Part shown: in pieces, positions 1 to 9,078 of the stretch
Layout: the number at the start of each line of letters is the position of its first letter
Position numbering within the stretch: position 1 is the first letter of the stretch
Assembly (NCBI RefSeq): GCF_003752595.1
Contig: NZ_RKIJ01000017.1
Span: 1 to 64,000, forward strand
DNA from: Cellulomonas sp. PhB143
Lineage (GTDB): Bacteria; Actinomycetota; Actinomycetes; Actinomycetales; Cellulomonadaceae
Direction of reading: 5' to 3'
Length of the DNA stretch: 64,000 nt
The notes under the pieces: model-generated
What the model was told of the DNA's origin: nothing
Database searches by the model: none
Seen by the model: the letters and a program-made list of their open reading frames with translations, nothing else
Position numbers and translations under genes: made by a program

Positions 1-276
<276 letters not shown>

Positions 277-349
277 ATGTCGCGGACGATGGAGGGACAC
301 GAAACCGTCACTGTCGACACGATCGGCACCCCGCGATCGGGAGAACCTC

Positions 350-1612
350 ATGGCCACCGACACCTCGCACGCCACCGCCGCGGCACCCGCCCCGGACACC
401 GACCCCACCGAGCAGCAGCGGCTGACCGAGCCCGACTACGCGCTGGGCACCCCCCTCGACGTCGACTACGCGGGCGCCTTCCACGCCGCGACGGACGCCG
501 ACCGGGCGCTGGCCGCACGCATCCGCACCTTCGTCCAGGACGAGGTCCTGCCCGTCATCGACGGCTACTGGGAGCGCGCCGAGGTCCCCTACCCGCTGGT
601 CGCGCGCATGGGCGAGCTCGACTTCCTGCGCGACTCGGTCGACGTCGACGGCCACGAGCAGATCAGCCCGCTGGGCGCGGGCCTCGCCGCGATGGAGATG
701 TCGCGCGGCGACGGCTCGATCGCCACGATCTGCGGCGTCCAGGGCGGCCTCGCCCTGCGCTCGATCCAGATGCTCGGCTCCGAGGAGCAGAAGGCCACCT
801 GGTCCGAGGCGATCGCCCGCGGCGAGAAGCTCGCGGCGTTCGGCCTCACCGAGCCCACGCACGGCTCCGACTCCGTCTCGCTCGAGACGCGGGCGCGCAC
901 CGTCGACGGCGGGTTCGTCATCAACGGCGCCAAGAAGTGGATCGGCGCGGGCGCGAACAGCGACGTCACCGTCCTGTGGGCCCGCGGCGACGACGGCCAG
1001 GTGCACGGCTACCTCGTCCCGCAGGACTCCCCCGGCTACGACGCGACAGTCATCGAGGGCAAGATCTCGCTGCGCGCGATCCACCAGGCGCACATCACGC
1101 TGACCGACGTCTTCGTCCCCACCGAGAACATGCTGCCCGGCGGCCGCTCGTTCAAGGACACCGGCCGCGTGCTCGCGGCGACCCGCCTCGGGGTGGCGTG
1201 GTCCGCCGTCGGGCACGCGATCGCCTGCTACGAGTCCGCCGTGAGCTACGCGAAGACCCGCACGCAGTTCGGCCGGCCGCTCGCCCAGAGCCAGATGATC
1301 CAGGAGCGGCTCACCTCGATGCTGAGCACGCTCACCCAGATGCAGCTCCTCGCGGTGCGCATGACGGAGCGGGACGCGGCGGGCGAGCTCACGGGCCCGC
1401 AGGCGTCGCTGACCAAGTACACGTGCACCCGCGGCGCCCGCCAGATCGCCTCCGTCGCCCGCGACATGCTCGGCGGCAACGGCATCCTCCTGCAGAACCG
1501 CGTCGCGCGGCACTTCGCCGACATCGAGGCGCTGCACACCTACGAGGGCACGGAGAGCGTCCAGGCCCTCATCGTCGGCCGCGACATCACGGGCGTCTCC
1601 GCCTTCGTCTAG
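350..1612 (+). CDS. Acyl-CoA dehydrogenase, glutaryl-CoA dehydrogenase-like
   Basis: FAD flavoprotein of 420 residues that introduces an alpha,beta double bond into an acyl-CoA thioester. Visible family marks are the FAD-contacting stretch FGLTEPTHGSD (about residues 164-174), the GAKKWIG segment, RDMLGGNGI in the C-terminal helical domain, and YEGTE, whose glutamate (about residue 399) is in the position of the catalytic base of glutaryl-CoA dehydrogenases. The wording of these motifs resembles GcdH more than short-chain enzymes, but substrate cannot be fixed. The ATG follows a GGGAGA ribosome site. The next gene is a thiolase on the same strand, so both probably serve one acyl-CoA degradation route, although a strong hairpin lies between them. 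Confidence 0.9.
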   Translation: MATDTSHATAAAPAPDTDPTEQQRLTEPDYALGTPLDVDYAGAFHAATDADRALAARIRTFVQDEVLPVIDGYWERAEVPYPLVARMGELDFLRDSVDVDGHEQISPLGAGLAAMEMSRGDGSIATICGVQGGLALRSIQMLGSEEQKATWSEAIARGEKLAAFGLTEPTHGSDSVSLETRARTVDGGFVINGAKKWIGAGANSDVTVLWARGDDGQVHGYLVPQDSPGYDATVIEGKISLRAIHQAHITLTDVFVPTENMLPGGRSFKDTGRVLAATRLGVAWSAVGHAIACYESAVSYAKTRTQFGRPLAQSQMIQERLTSMLSTLTQMQLLAVRMTERDAAGELTGPQASLTKYTCTRGARQIASVARDMLGGNGILLQNRVARHFADIEALHTYEGTESVQALIVGRDITGVSAFV

Positions 1613-1621
1613 ACCCACCGT

Positions 1622-1660
1622 GCCCGACGACGTCCCTCGCCTCGCGGGACGTCGTCGGGC
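1622..1660 (+). terminator. Perfect 15-bp hairpin between acyl-CoA dehydrogenase and thiolase
   Basis: GCCCGACGACGTCCC (1622-1636) pairs perfectly with 1646-1660 around a 9-nt loop. There is no T-tract, which is usual for terminators in GC-rich actinobacteria. It starts 10 bases after the dehydrogenase stop. It would cut or damp readthrough into the thiolase gene. Confidence 0.75.
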
Positions 1661-1700
1661 CCGCACCCCGTACGTCCCGCGACGACCGGAAGGCCCCGAC

Positions 1701-2927
1701 ATGCCCAGCGCCGACACCTCTCCCATCCCCCGCGCCACCGACCCGGACGCGAACGTCCCCGTCCTGCTGCACGGCGCCCGCACCCCGTTCACGAGGTTCC
1801 GCGGCGCGCTCGCGTCGCTGAGCGCGACCGAGCTCGGCTCGCACGCGGTGCGCGGGGCGCTCGCGGCGGCGGGCGTCGACGCGGCTGACGTCGACACGGT
1901 GATCGTCGGTCAGGTCATCCAGGCCGGGGCCAAGCAGGGCCCCGCGCGCCAGACGTCGATCGGCGCGGGCATCGGCTGGGACGTCCCGACGGTCACCGTG
2001 AACAAGCTCTGCCTCTCGGGGCTGACCGCGATCATCGACGCCGCGCGCCTGGTGCGCACGGGCGAGGCGCAGGTCGTGGTCGCGGCCGGCCAGGAGTCGA
2101 TGACGAACGCGCCGCACCTGGTGCTCGGCTCGCGCGCCGGGTACGCGTTCGGCGACGTGACGATGGCCGACTCGCTGACCTACGACGGCCTGCGCGACCC
2201 GTTCGACGGCCAGCTCATGGGCGAGGCGACCGACCGTGGCTGCGCGTCGCGCGACATCGGCCGCGAGGAGCAGGACGCGTTCGCGGCGCGCTCGCACCAG
2301 CGGGCCGCGGCGGCGCGCGAGGAGGGCCGGCTCGCCGACGAGATCGCCCCGGTCACGCTGCCGCAGCGGCGCGGCGAGCCCGTCGTGGTCGCGGACGACG
2401 AGGGCATCCGCCCCGGCACGACGGCCGAGACGCTGGCCGGGCTGCGCCCCGCGTTCGTCGAGGGCGGGACCATCACCGCCGGGTCGTCGTCACCGCTGTC
2501 CGACGGCGCGGCCGCGGTCGTCGTGGCCAGCAAGGCCTGGGCGCGCGAGCGCGGGCTGACGTGGCTCGCCGAGATCGGCGCCGCCGGGCAGACCGCCGGG
2601 CCGGACAGCTCGCTGCACAGCCAGCCGGCGCGCGCTGTGGCGCAGGCCATCGAGCGCGAGGGCGTCAAGGCCGACGAGCTCGACCTCGTCGAGATCAACG
2701 AGGCCTTCGCGGCGGTCGCGATCCAGTCGGTGCAGGACCTCGGCATCTCCCCCGACGTCGTCAACACCGACGGCGGCGCGATCGCGCTGGGGCACCCGGT
2801 CGGCGCGTCGGGCGCCCGGATCGCGCTGCACCTGGCGCTCGCGCTGCGGCGTCGCGGCGGTGGCGTCGGCGTGGCCGCGCTGTGCGGGGGCGGCGGCCAG
2901 GGCGACGCGCTGATCCTGCGCGCCTGA
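1701..2927 (+). CDS. Acetyl-CoA C-acyltransferase (thiolase)
   Basis: Thiolase-fold protein of 408 residues, normal length for the family, condensing or cleaving acyl-CoA in beta-oxidation or its reverse. The nucleophilic cysteine sits in VNKLCLSGL (about C104). The NEAFA motif, the histidine of GHPVGASG (about H365) and the second catalytic cysteine of CGGGGQG (about C395) are all present. I start at ATG 1701, which has an AGG-containing ribosome site. An upstream in-frame GTG at 1620 would run through the hairpin at 1622-1660 and adds a non-conserved tail. Partner of the preceding acyl-CoA dehydrogenase by position. Confidence 0.92.
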   Translation: MPSADTSPIPRATDPDANVPVLLHGARTPFTRFRGALASLSATELGSHAVRGALAAAGVDAADVDTVIVGQVIQAGAKQGPARQTSIGAGIGWDVPTVTVNKLCLSGLTAIIDAARLVRTGEAQVVVAAGQESMTNAPHLVLGSRAGYAFGDVTMADSLTYDGLRDPFDGQLMGEATDRGCASRDIGREEQDAFAARSHQRAAAAREEGRLADEIAPVTLPQRRGEPVVVADDEGIRPGTTAETLAGLRPAFVEGGTITAGSSSPLSDGAAAVVVASKAWARERGLTWLAEIGAAGQTAGPDSSLHSQPARAVAQAIEREGVKADELDLVEINEAFAAVAIQSVQDLGISPDVVNTDGGAIALGHPVGASGARIALHLALALRRRGGGVGVAALCGGGGQGDALILRA

Positions 2928-2962
2928 GCCCGGCGCGGGCCGGTCGGGCCGCCGCCCGGCGC

Positions 2963-3031
2963 CGAGTTCGATGCGGGCGCCGAGTTCGATGCGGGCGCGC
3001 GAGTTCGATGGCGGCGGGGTCGAACTCGCGC
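2963..3031. terminator. Repeat-rich terminator region between converging genes
   Basis: CGAGTTCGATG occurs three times (2963, 2981 and 3000) in the gap between the thiolase and the convergent uracil permease gene. The third copy forms a perfect 12-bp stem: GCGCGAGTTCGA (2997-3008) with 3020-3031, loop 11 nt. It is probably a bidirectional terminator. Related words continue to about 3065. Confidence 0.6.
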
Positions 3032-3098
3032 CGCCGCATCGACCTCGCGGCGTCCGAGACCGATGCAGGCCCGGTCGGCCGCACCTGAGCGGCCGGCG

Positions 3099-4430
3099 CT
3101 AGGCCGACGCCGACCCGGCCGCCGAGCCCTCCGGCTCCCGCGCGTCGGGCACCGAGGCCGGGCTCGCCGGCTCGACGCCGGTCCCGCGCCACCGGGCGAC
3201 CGCCCGCATGCCGTGGAAGATCACGAGCGCGGCGGCCGTGCCGAGGGCGATGCCCTCGAACACGAGGTCGCCGACCTGGAAGGTGAAGTTCGCGATCCCG
3301 ATCACGAGCGGCACGGCCGCGGTCGTGAGGTTCACCGGGTTGGAGAAGTCGACGCGGCTCTGCACCCAGATGCGCGCGCCGAGGACGCCGATCATCCCGT
3401 AGAGCATGGTCGCGGCCCCGCCGAGCACCCCGACGGGGATCGTGGCGATCAGCGCGCCGAACTTGGGGCACAGCGCCAGCACGAGGGCCGTGGCGCCCGC
3501 GACCCAGTAGGCCGCCGTGGAGTAGACGCGGGTGGCGGCCATGACGCCGATGTTCTCCGCGTACGTCGTCGTCCCGGAACCGCCGCCGACGCCCGCCAGG
3601 GTGGTCGCGACGCCGTCGGCGAGGATGGCGCGGCCGACGTACGGGTCGAGGTCGCGGCCCGTCATCGCGGCGACCGACTTCACGTGGCCGACGTTCTCGG
3701 CGATCAGGACGAGCACGACGGGGACGAAGAGGCCGATGACCGAGACGTCGAACCGGGGCGTGACGAACTCCGGCAGGCCGACCCAGGAGGCGTCGCTCAC
3801 CACGGCAAAGTCGACCTCGCCGCGCAGCACGGCGACCGCGTAGCCGACGAGCACGCCCACGAGGATCGACAGCCGGCCGAGGATCCCCCTGAACAGCACC
3901 GTCGCGAGGATGATCGCCGCGAGCGTCACCGTCGCGGTGACGGGCGCGCCCTCGAAGTTCGTCCACGCGGCGGGCGCCAGGTTCAGCCCGATGAGCGCGA
4001 CGATCGTGCCGGTGACGATCGGCGGCATGAGCAGGTCGATCCACCGGGACCCGGCCACGTGCACGACGACGCCGATCGCCGCCAGGACGAGGCCCGTGAC
4101 GAGGATCCCGCCGACGGCGACCCCCTGGCCGCCCGACGCCGTCGCGGCACCGATCGGCGCGATGAACGCGAAGCTCGAGCCGAGGTAGCTGGGCAGCCGG
4201 TTGCGGGTGATCAGCAGGAAGCCGATCGTGCCGATCGCCGAGAAGAAGAGCGTCGTCGCCGGCGAGAACCCCGTCAGGAGCGGGACGAGGAACGTCGAGC
4301 CGAACATCGCGACCACGTGCTGCATGCCGATGCCGACGGTGCGCGGCCAGGTCAGCCGCTCGTCGGGCGCCACGACCGCGCCGGGCGCGAGCGTCCGGCC
4401 GTCACCGTGCAGGGTCCATCCCCGAGCCAT
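3099..4430 (-). CDS. uraA: Uracil permease (NCS2 family, UraA type)
   Basis: Polytopic inner-membrane uracil:proton symporter, 443 residues, about 14 hydrophobic segments. The two family motifs that carry the substrate-binding glutamates are clear: AENVGH followed by KSVAAMTGRDLDPY, and GSGTTTYAENIGVMAATRVYS. This is the UraA pattern, not the xanthine/urate branch. The ATG follows a GAGGGGACC ribosome site. The last 30 residues form a hydrophilic Pro/Ala/Ser tail. A salvage partner, upp (uracil phosphoribosyltransferase), lies elsewhere in this window at 32928. Confidence 0.93.
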   Translation of the reverse strand: MARGWTLHGDGRTLAPGAVVAPDERLTWPRTVGIGMQHVVAMFGSTFLVPLLTGFSPATTLFFSAIGTIGFLLITRNRLPSYLGSSFAFIAPIGAATASGGQGVAVGGILVTGLVLAAIGVVVHVAGSRWIDLLMPPIVTGTIVALIGLNLAPAAWTNFEGAPVTATVTLAAIILATVLFRGILGRLSILVGVLVGYAVAVLRGEVDFAVVSDASWVGLPEFVTPRFDVSVIGLFVPVVLVLIAENVGHVKSVAAMTGRDLDPYVGRAILADGVATTLAGVGGGSGTTTYAENIGVMAATRVYSTAAYWVAGATALVLALCPKFGALIATIPVGVLGGAATMLYGMIGVLGARIWVQSRVDFSNPVNLTTAAVPLVIGIANFTFQVGDLVFEGIALGTAAALVIFHGMRAVARWRGTGVEPASPASVPDAREPEGSAAGSASA

Positions 4431-4494
4431 CGCCGGTCCCCTCAGTCCTGGCCGCGCAGGGTCGCGGGCGACCCGAGCGTAGCGGCGCCCACCG

Positions 4495-5820
4495 TCACGA
4501 TCCAGCGATCGTCAGCCAGAGCAGCGCGGCGTTCAGCGCCACGATCGCGCCGGCGACGCACCAGGCCGCCACCTGCGTCGTCGTGCCGTTGCGATCGACG
4601 CCCATCAGGGCGCGGTCGCTGGTCAGGCGGACCAGCGGCACCAGCGCGAACGGGATGCCGAAGCTCAGCACCACCTGGCTGATCACCAGCAGCCAGGTGG
4701 GCGAGATGCCGGTGGCGAGGAGCACGACGGCCGGGATCAGCGTGACCGCGCGGCGCACCAGCAGCGGGACCCGCACGCGCAGCAGCCCGGCCATGATCTC
4801 GGACGCCGCGTAGGCGCCGACGGACGTCGACGCGAGCCCCGAGGCCAGCAGCCCGACGGCGAACAGCACGCCGATCGCCGGCCCGAGCGCCGCCTCGATC
4901 GCGGCGTGGGCGCCCTCGATCGTGTCGGTGCCGCCGGCGCCCTGGAGCGTCGAGGCCGCGAGCAGCAGCATCGCGACGTTCACCCCGCCCGCGACGACGA
5001 GGGCGAGGACGACGTCCCACCGGGTCGCGCGCAGCACGCGCCGGCGGGTGGCGTGCGTCAGGCGCCCGTGCCGGTCGCGGGCGAGCGAGGAGTGCAGGTA
5101 GATCGCGTGCGGCATGACGGTCGCGCCGAGCATCGAGGCGGCCAGCAGCACGGACCCGGTGCCCTCGAACCGGGGTACGAGGCCCTCGAGGACGCCGGCC
5201 GGGTCGGGCGGCGCGAACAGCAGGCCCGCGCAGAAGCCGACCGCGAGGATCGCGAGCATCGAGGTGATGACGGTCTCGAAGGTGCGCTGCCCGCGCGTCT
5301 GCTGGACGGCGAGGATGAGCATCGAGACGCCGCCCGTGACCAGCCCGCCGACCACCAGCGGCACGCCGAACAGCAGGTTCAGGGCGATGGCGCCGCCGAT
5401 CACCTCGGCGAGGTCGGTGGCCGCCGCGACCACCTCCGCCTGGGCCCAGAACGCGAGCCGCGAGCGGCGCCCGAGGCGCTCGCCCAGCAGCTCGGGCAGC
5501 GACCGGCCGGTCGCGAGGCCGAGCTTCGCGGACAGGTACTGCACGAGCACGGCCATGGCGTTCGCGGCCACGAGCACCCACACGAGCAGGTAGCCGTACT
5601 CCGCCCCCGCGGTGAGGTTCGCGGCGACGTTGCCGGGGTCCACGTAGGCGACGGCCGCGACGAACGCCGGGCCCAGCAGGCGCCACAGCCCGGGCCGACG
5701 GCGTCCGGGGTGGCCCTCGACCTGCGGCGCCGCTCGGTCAGGCGCCACACCGTCCGGTGTCGCGCCGCCCGGTGCCATGGGCCGCTCCGGGCCCGTGCGG
5801 ACCGCCGCGTCGTCCGCCAT
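4495..5820 (-). CDS. mntH: Manganese/divalent metal:proton symporter, NRAMP family
   Basis: NRAMP transporter of 441 residues with about 11 membrane segments after a hydrophilic 40-residue N-terminus. The TM1 metal site DPGN is present (AAVAYVDPGNVAANL), as is the TM6 motif MPHAIYLHSSL, and AEVVAAATDLAEVIG in TM3. The family imports Mn(II), sometimes Fe(II), with protons. The gene starts 13 bases from a perfect inverted repeat that is a candidate metal-regulator operator, so metal control is likely. Confidence 0.93.
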   Translation of the reverse strand: MADDAAVRTGPERPMAPGGATPDGVAPDRAAPQVEGHPGRRRPGLWRLLGPAFVAAVAYVDPGNVAANLTAGAEYGYLLVWVLVAANAMAVLVQYLSAKLGLATGRSLPELLGERLGRRSRLAFWAQAEVVAAATDLAEVIGGAIALNLLFGVPLVVGGLVTGGVSMLILAVQQTRGQRTFETVITSMLAILAVGFCAGLLFAPPDPAGVLEGLVPRFEGTGSVLLAASMLGATVMPHAIYLHSSLARDRHGRLTHATRRRVLRATRWDVVLALVVAGGVNVAMLLLAASTLQGAGGTDTIEGAHAAIEAALGPAIGVLFAVGLLASGLASTSVGAYAASEIMAGLLRVRVPLLVRRAVTLIPAVVLLATGISPTWLLVISQVVLSFGIPFALVPLVRLTSDRALMGVDRNGTTTQVAAWCVAGAIVALNAALLWLTIAGS

Positions 5821-5832
5821 CCCACCGTCCGA

Positions 5833-5858
5833 TCAAAGTTCGGATACCCGAACTTTGA
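5833..5858. promoter_or_regulatory. Perfect 11-bp inverted repeat upstream of mntH, candidate MntR/DtxR operator
   Basis: TCAAAGTTCGG (5833-5843) and its exact complement CCGAACTTTGA (5848-5858) are separated by ATAC. This AT-richer palindrome stands out in very GC-rich surroundings and lies just upstream of the mntH start at 5820. Its size and spacing suit a DtxR/MntR-type dimer. The assignment to MntR is inference from the neighbouring manganese transporter; no regulator gene is seen nearby. Confidence 0.65.
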
Positions 5859-6011
5859 GTGTGCGGCATCGCGCCGTGCCAGGCAACGCTGGGTCGCGAG
5901 CGGACCGCCTCCGTACCCGACGACGTGCGGGTCGCCCCGCCCGCGCGCACCCTCGACGTACGCGGCAGGGCCGGTGCGCCGGCCGTCGTCGTCCACCGAG
6001 AGGAGCCGGAC

Positions 6012-6263
6012 ATGACCGAACCGTCCGCGGCGCAGGAGCCGCACGACACTCCCGACAGCACGGAGCCCGCGTCGCCGGGCGACCCGGGGTCGCCCGAGCC
6101 CGACGCGCCGACCACCCCGGCCTCGCCGGGCGACCCGGGTGCGCCCGGGCCGACGACGCCGTCCACCTCGCCCGCGTCGCCCGGAGACCCCGGGGCTCCT
6201 CCGGCTGCGCCCACCGAGCCGCCGGCGCGGCCGTCGTCGCCCGGGCCGTCGGACCCGACGTAG
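6012..6263 (+). CDS. Small Pro/Gly-rich repeat protein of unknown function
   Basis: 83 residues, preceded by a good GAGGAG ribosome site at 6001-6006, divergent from mntH across the operator. The product is low complexity and built on a repeated SPGDPG-x-P unit (about four copies), collagen-like in composition, with no cysteine, no signal peptide and no membrane segment. Expression is plausible from the ribosome site, but the GC-rich repeat could also be non-coding. No function is offered. An in-frame GTG at 5859 would add 51 residues and has no ribosome site. Confidence 0.45.
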   Translation: MTEPSAAQEPHDTPDSTEPASPGDPGSPEPDAPTTPASPGDPGAPGPTTPSTSPASPGDPGAPPAAPTEPPARPSSPGPSDPT

Positions 6264-6321
6264 CAAGGTTTTCAAGCGGGCCGGGGCGGGGCGGGCCACC
6301 TCCCTGCCCCGGCCCGGCTCG

Positions 6322-6795
6322 CTAGCTCTCGAGCGCGGCCGCGAGGCGGTCGAGCAGCTCGGCCTGGGCGGCGACGACGAGCGCGCGCGCCTCGGCGAGC
6401 GGCAGCCACGCGACGCGGTCGACCTCGGGAAACTCCTGGAGGCGCCCCGAGCGCGGCGGCCAGGGCATCGCGAACGTGCCGGGCGTGAAGCCCGCGAGGT
6501 CGAGGTCCGCGCGCCGGGCCCAGGCGAGGACCGCCTTGCCGCCGCGCTGACGCACGGCGCCGAGGTCGACGTCGGGCACGCCCTCCGGCGCGGGCGGCGC
6601 CTCGATGCCGAGCTCCTCGCCGAACTCGCGCAGCGCGGCGTCGAACGGCTTCTCCCCCGGCTCGAGAAGACCCTTCGGGACCGTCCACGCCCCCACCTCC
6701 TTGCGGGCCCAGAGCGGCCCGCCCATGTGCGCGACGAGGACCTCGAGGCCGCCGTCGTGCTCGCGGTACAGCAGGAGGCCGGCGCTCGTCACCAT
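6322..6795 (-). CDS. Nudix hydrolase
   Basis: 157-residue protein with a complete Nudix box from the GLLEPGE segment through REFGEELGI (pattern G-x5-E-x7-RE-U-x-EE-x-G-U, no missing residue), which binds the metal and hydrolyses nucleoside diphosphate-X compounds. The start MVTSAGLLLYR and the mid-protein WTVPKG stretch match the group annotated as diadenosine polyphosphate or NTP-cleaning hydrolases. Substrate cannot be read. It stands alone between the small repeat protein and the permease gene. Confidence 0.9.
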   Translation of the reverse strand: MVTSAGLLLYREHDGGLEVLVAHMGGPLWARKEVGAWTVPKGLLEPGEKPFDAALREFGEELGIEAPPAPEGVPDVDLGAVRQRGGKAVLAWARRADLDLAGFTPGTFAMPWPPRSGRLQEFPEVDRVAWLPLAEARALVVAAQAELLDRLAAALES

Positions 6796-6834
6796 GGGAC
6801 GAGCCTGCAGGACCGGGTTCCGGGCTGCACCCGG

Positions 6835-8112
6835 TCAGACGCCCTGAGAGCGCCTGCTGCGCACGAGCATGATGACCAACCCCACGACGAGCCACACGGC
6901 GGCGACCTCCAGGGCGAGGTGGCTGGCCAGGACGAGCACGGCGACGACGATGGCCAGGCCGACGACGGGGACGACCGTGTGCAGCACGCGTCGGTCGGTG
7001 CGCCGGCCGACCACGTAGTAGCCGATCACGGCGACGTGCAGCAGCACGAACGCGGTCAGGGCGCCGACCGTGACCATCGAGGACAGCAGGTCGAGCCCGT
7101 CGGGCCTGACCGCGGCGGCGACGGAGATCAGGAGCGTCGCGACCGCCGAGACGAGGATCGCGGGGCGCGGGACGCCGGTGCGGCGGCTCACGGACCCGAG
7201 CCGGGCCGGCAGCTGGCCGTCGCGCGCCATCCCGTACATGAGGCGGCTCACCGCGGCCTGCGCGACGAGCGCGGAGAGCACGGGACCGATCGCCCGAGCC
7301 GTGGTGACGGTCGTGCCGAGCCACGACCCGATCGAGTCGCTGATCATCGTGTAGAAGATCGTGCCCTGGTCGTCGGGGTGCGCGGCCAGCTCCGTCGGGG
7401 TCGTCGTCGTCAGGAGCGCCCCCAGGTACGTTTGGAGGACGAAGAGGGCCCCGGCGAGGACGAGGCAGAAGATCAGGGCCCGCCCGATCTGCCGCGGGGA
7501 GCCGGTGCTCTCCTCGGCGAACGTGGCGATCGCGTCGAAGCCCAGGAAGGCGAGCGCGGCCACCGAGACGGCGCCGATCGTGCCGGCAAGAGTGAACCCG
7601 TCGACCCCGGTCAGCGGGGACAGCCACGGCCTGGCCGGGCCGTCGTGCACCAGAACGACGACCGCGCCGACGCAGAAGACCGCGAGCACCACGATCTCCA
7701 CCGTCAGGGCGACGAAACCCACGGTCGCCGCGAGCTTGACGCCCCCCAGGTTCAGCCCGGTGATGAGGAGCACCGCTGCCGTCGTGAACGCCCAGACCGG
7801 CACCGCGGGAAACAGGGCGTGACTGGCGATGCCGGAGAACAGTGCGGCCAGGCTCGGGATGAACAGGTAGTCGAGACCGATCATCCACCCGGCCATGAAG
7901 CCCGGCCCCCTTCCCAGCCCCGCGGTCGCGTAGGCGGAGACCGACCCCGCCTTCGGGACCGCGACGGACATGCGCGCGTACGACCATGCGGTGAACGACA
8001 TCGCCACGGTCGCGATGAGGAAGACGAGGGCGACCGCGCCGTTGCTGCGGGCGTCCAGCACGCCGAAGGTGCCCATCGGAGCGGTCGGGCCGATGAACAG
8101 CAGGCCGTACAC
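6835..8112 (-). CDS. APC-family amino acid/polyamine permease; start codon unresolved
   Basis: Polytopic permease, 425 residues from the only usable start (GTG 8112), with 11-12 hydrophobic segments. GLLFIGPTAPMG and FLGFDAIATFAEES are typical of the APC superfamily. The frame stays open upstream of 8112 and encodes LHRSLSLRHLIVYGLL, which looks like the normal APC N-terminus leading into TM1, yet it contains no ATG, GTG or TTG before the stop near 8390. Either an unusual start (CTG 8214 follows GAGGAG but with no spacing), a sequence error or a real disruption is involved. Substrate unknown. Confidence 0.75.
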   Translation of the reverse strand: MYGLLFIGPTAPMGTFGVLDARSNGAVALVFLIATVAMSFTAWSYARMSVAVPKAGSVSAYATAGLGRGPGFMAGWMIGLDYLFIPSLAALFSGIASHALFPAVPVWAFTTAAVLLITGLNLGGVKLAATVGFVALTVEIVVLAVFCVGAVVVLVHDGPARPWLSPLTGVDGFTLAGTIGAVSVAALAFLGFDAIATFAEESTGSPRQIGRALIFCLVLAGALFVLQTYLGALLTTTTPTELAAHPDDQGTIFYTMISDSIGSWLGTTVTTARAIGPVLSALVAQAAVSRLMYGMARDGQLPARLGSVSRRTGVPRPAILVSAVATLLISVAAAVRPDGLDLLSSMVTVGALTAFVLLHVAVIGYYVVGRRTDRRVLHTVVPVVGLAIVVAVLVLASHLALEVAAVWLVVGLVIMLVRSRRSQGV

Positions 8113-8243
8113 GATGAGGTGCCGCAGGGACAGGCTCCGGTGGAGCTTCCCCTGGGGTGCGCCGGAGGCGGGAACGTCCTTCGTCGGGCGGGGCTCGGTA
8201 GACGCTGGACTCAGCTCCTCGGCGGCTCGTGACGGGAGTGCTG

Positions 8244-8269
8244 CGACGCCGTAACTGACTACGGCGTCG
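8244..8269. repeat. 10-bp hairpin upstream of the APC permease
   Basis: CGACGCCGTA (8244-8253) pairs with TACGGCGTCG (8260-8269), loop 6 nt. On the minus strand a seven-codon frame from ATG 8282 (MSFATTP) ends at 8259, inside the loop. The same CGACGCCGTA word recurs in the repeat at 9506-9589. It could be a 5'-UTR control hairpin of the permease. Confidence 0.4.
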
Positions 8270-8399
8270 TCGCGAAGGACATGGTCGCGACGAGACCGAA
8301 ATCGACGCCAAAGTGCAGGGTACGTCCCGAGCTGGACGCCGCCAGATGTCTCGGCGAGGGCTCCATCAACGTGCTCGAGCTGGTCGCTACGCTAGGGCC

Positions 8400-9074
8400 A
8401 TGGCCGCCCAAGAGCTAGACATGCGCAGGCTGCCGCTGTACAGCGTCACGCAGGCTGCGCACATCGTCGTCACGCCGCCGAGCACGCTGCGAAACTGGGC
8501 TCGTGGCTCGGTCTCTAAGAACATCGACGGCGAACAGCGCGTCGTGGACGCCCTGATCACGACGACGGGTACCGGCAGGGGCCCTGTGATCCCGTTCGTC
8601 GGCCTGGGCGAAGCCTACGTACTTGCCGCATTTCGCGCCGCGGGTGTTCCCATGCAGCGCATCAGGCCCGCACTCGCGCGCTTGGACAAGGAGTTCGGGC
8701 TGCATCAGGCGCTCGCCAGCGAACGCCTGATGACCGACGGCGCTGAAGTCCTGTACCAGTACAGCGTCGAAGACACCCCGGAGCTCGGCGAGCTCGTGGT
8801 CGTCCGTAACGGGCAGGGTGTGTTCAACGAGGTCGTCAAGCGTTACCTGAAGACGATCACATACCGGGACGGCTTCATCGCCTCGATCGTGCTACCGCAG
8901 TTCGGGCCCCGGATCGTCGTCAGCCCGACACGGAACTTCGGCCAGCCGACCCACTCTGCGACAGGCGTACCGATCCGCGCTGTCCAGGACCGCCTCTCGG
9001 CCGGCGAGCCCGCGGACGACCTCGCTGCCGACTACGGCATCCCTGTCGACGACGTGGTCGCCCTCGCGGCATGA
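8400..9074 (+). CDS. DUF433-type antitoxin, VapB45-like
   Basis: 224 residues. The N-terminus (LYSVTQAAHIVVTPPSTLRNWA) is a MerR-like helix-turn-helix, and the C-terminal 60 residues (TGVPIRAVQDRLSAGEPADDLAADYGIP) match the DUF433 pattern of antitoxins. Length and order with the next gene parallel the M. tuberculosis VapB45/VapC45 pair (Rv2018/Rv2019), known from memory. Start ATG 8400 is preceded by TACGCT at 8389-8394, suggesting a leaderless transcript; ATG 8421 is an alternative. Codon use is less GC-biased than the backbone. It should bind and silence the toxin and autoregulate. Confidence 0.75.
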   Translation: MAAQELDMRRLPLYSVTQAAHIVVTPPSTLRNWARGSVSKNIDGEQRVVDALITTTGTGRGPVIPFVGLGEAYVLAAFRAAGVPMQRIRPALARLDKEFGLHQALASERLMTDGAEVLYQYSVEDTPELGELVVVRNGQGVFNEVVKRYLKTITYRDGFIASIVLPQFGPRIVVSPTRNFGQPTHSATGVPIRAVQDRLSAGEPADDLAADYGIPVDDVVALAA

Positions 9075-9078
9075 CCTG

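Noticed and set aside
2761-4682. Long frames on both strands over the thiolase/uraA region
   Set aside because: Arg/Asp/His-rich shadow translations of the real thiolase and uracil permease genes.
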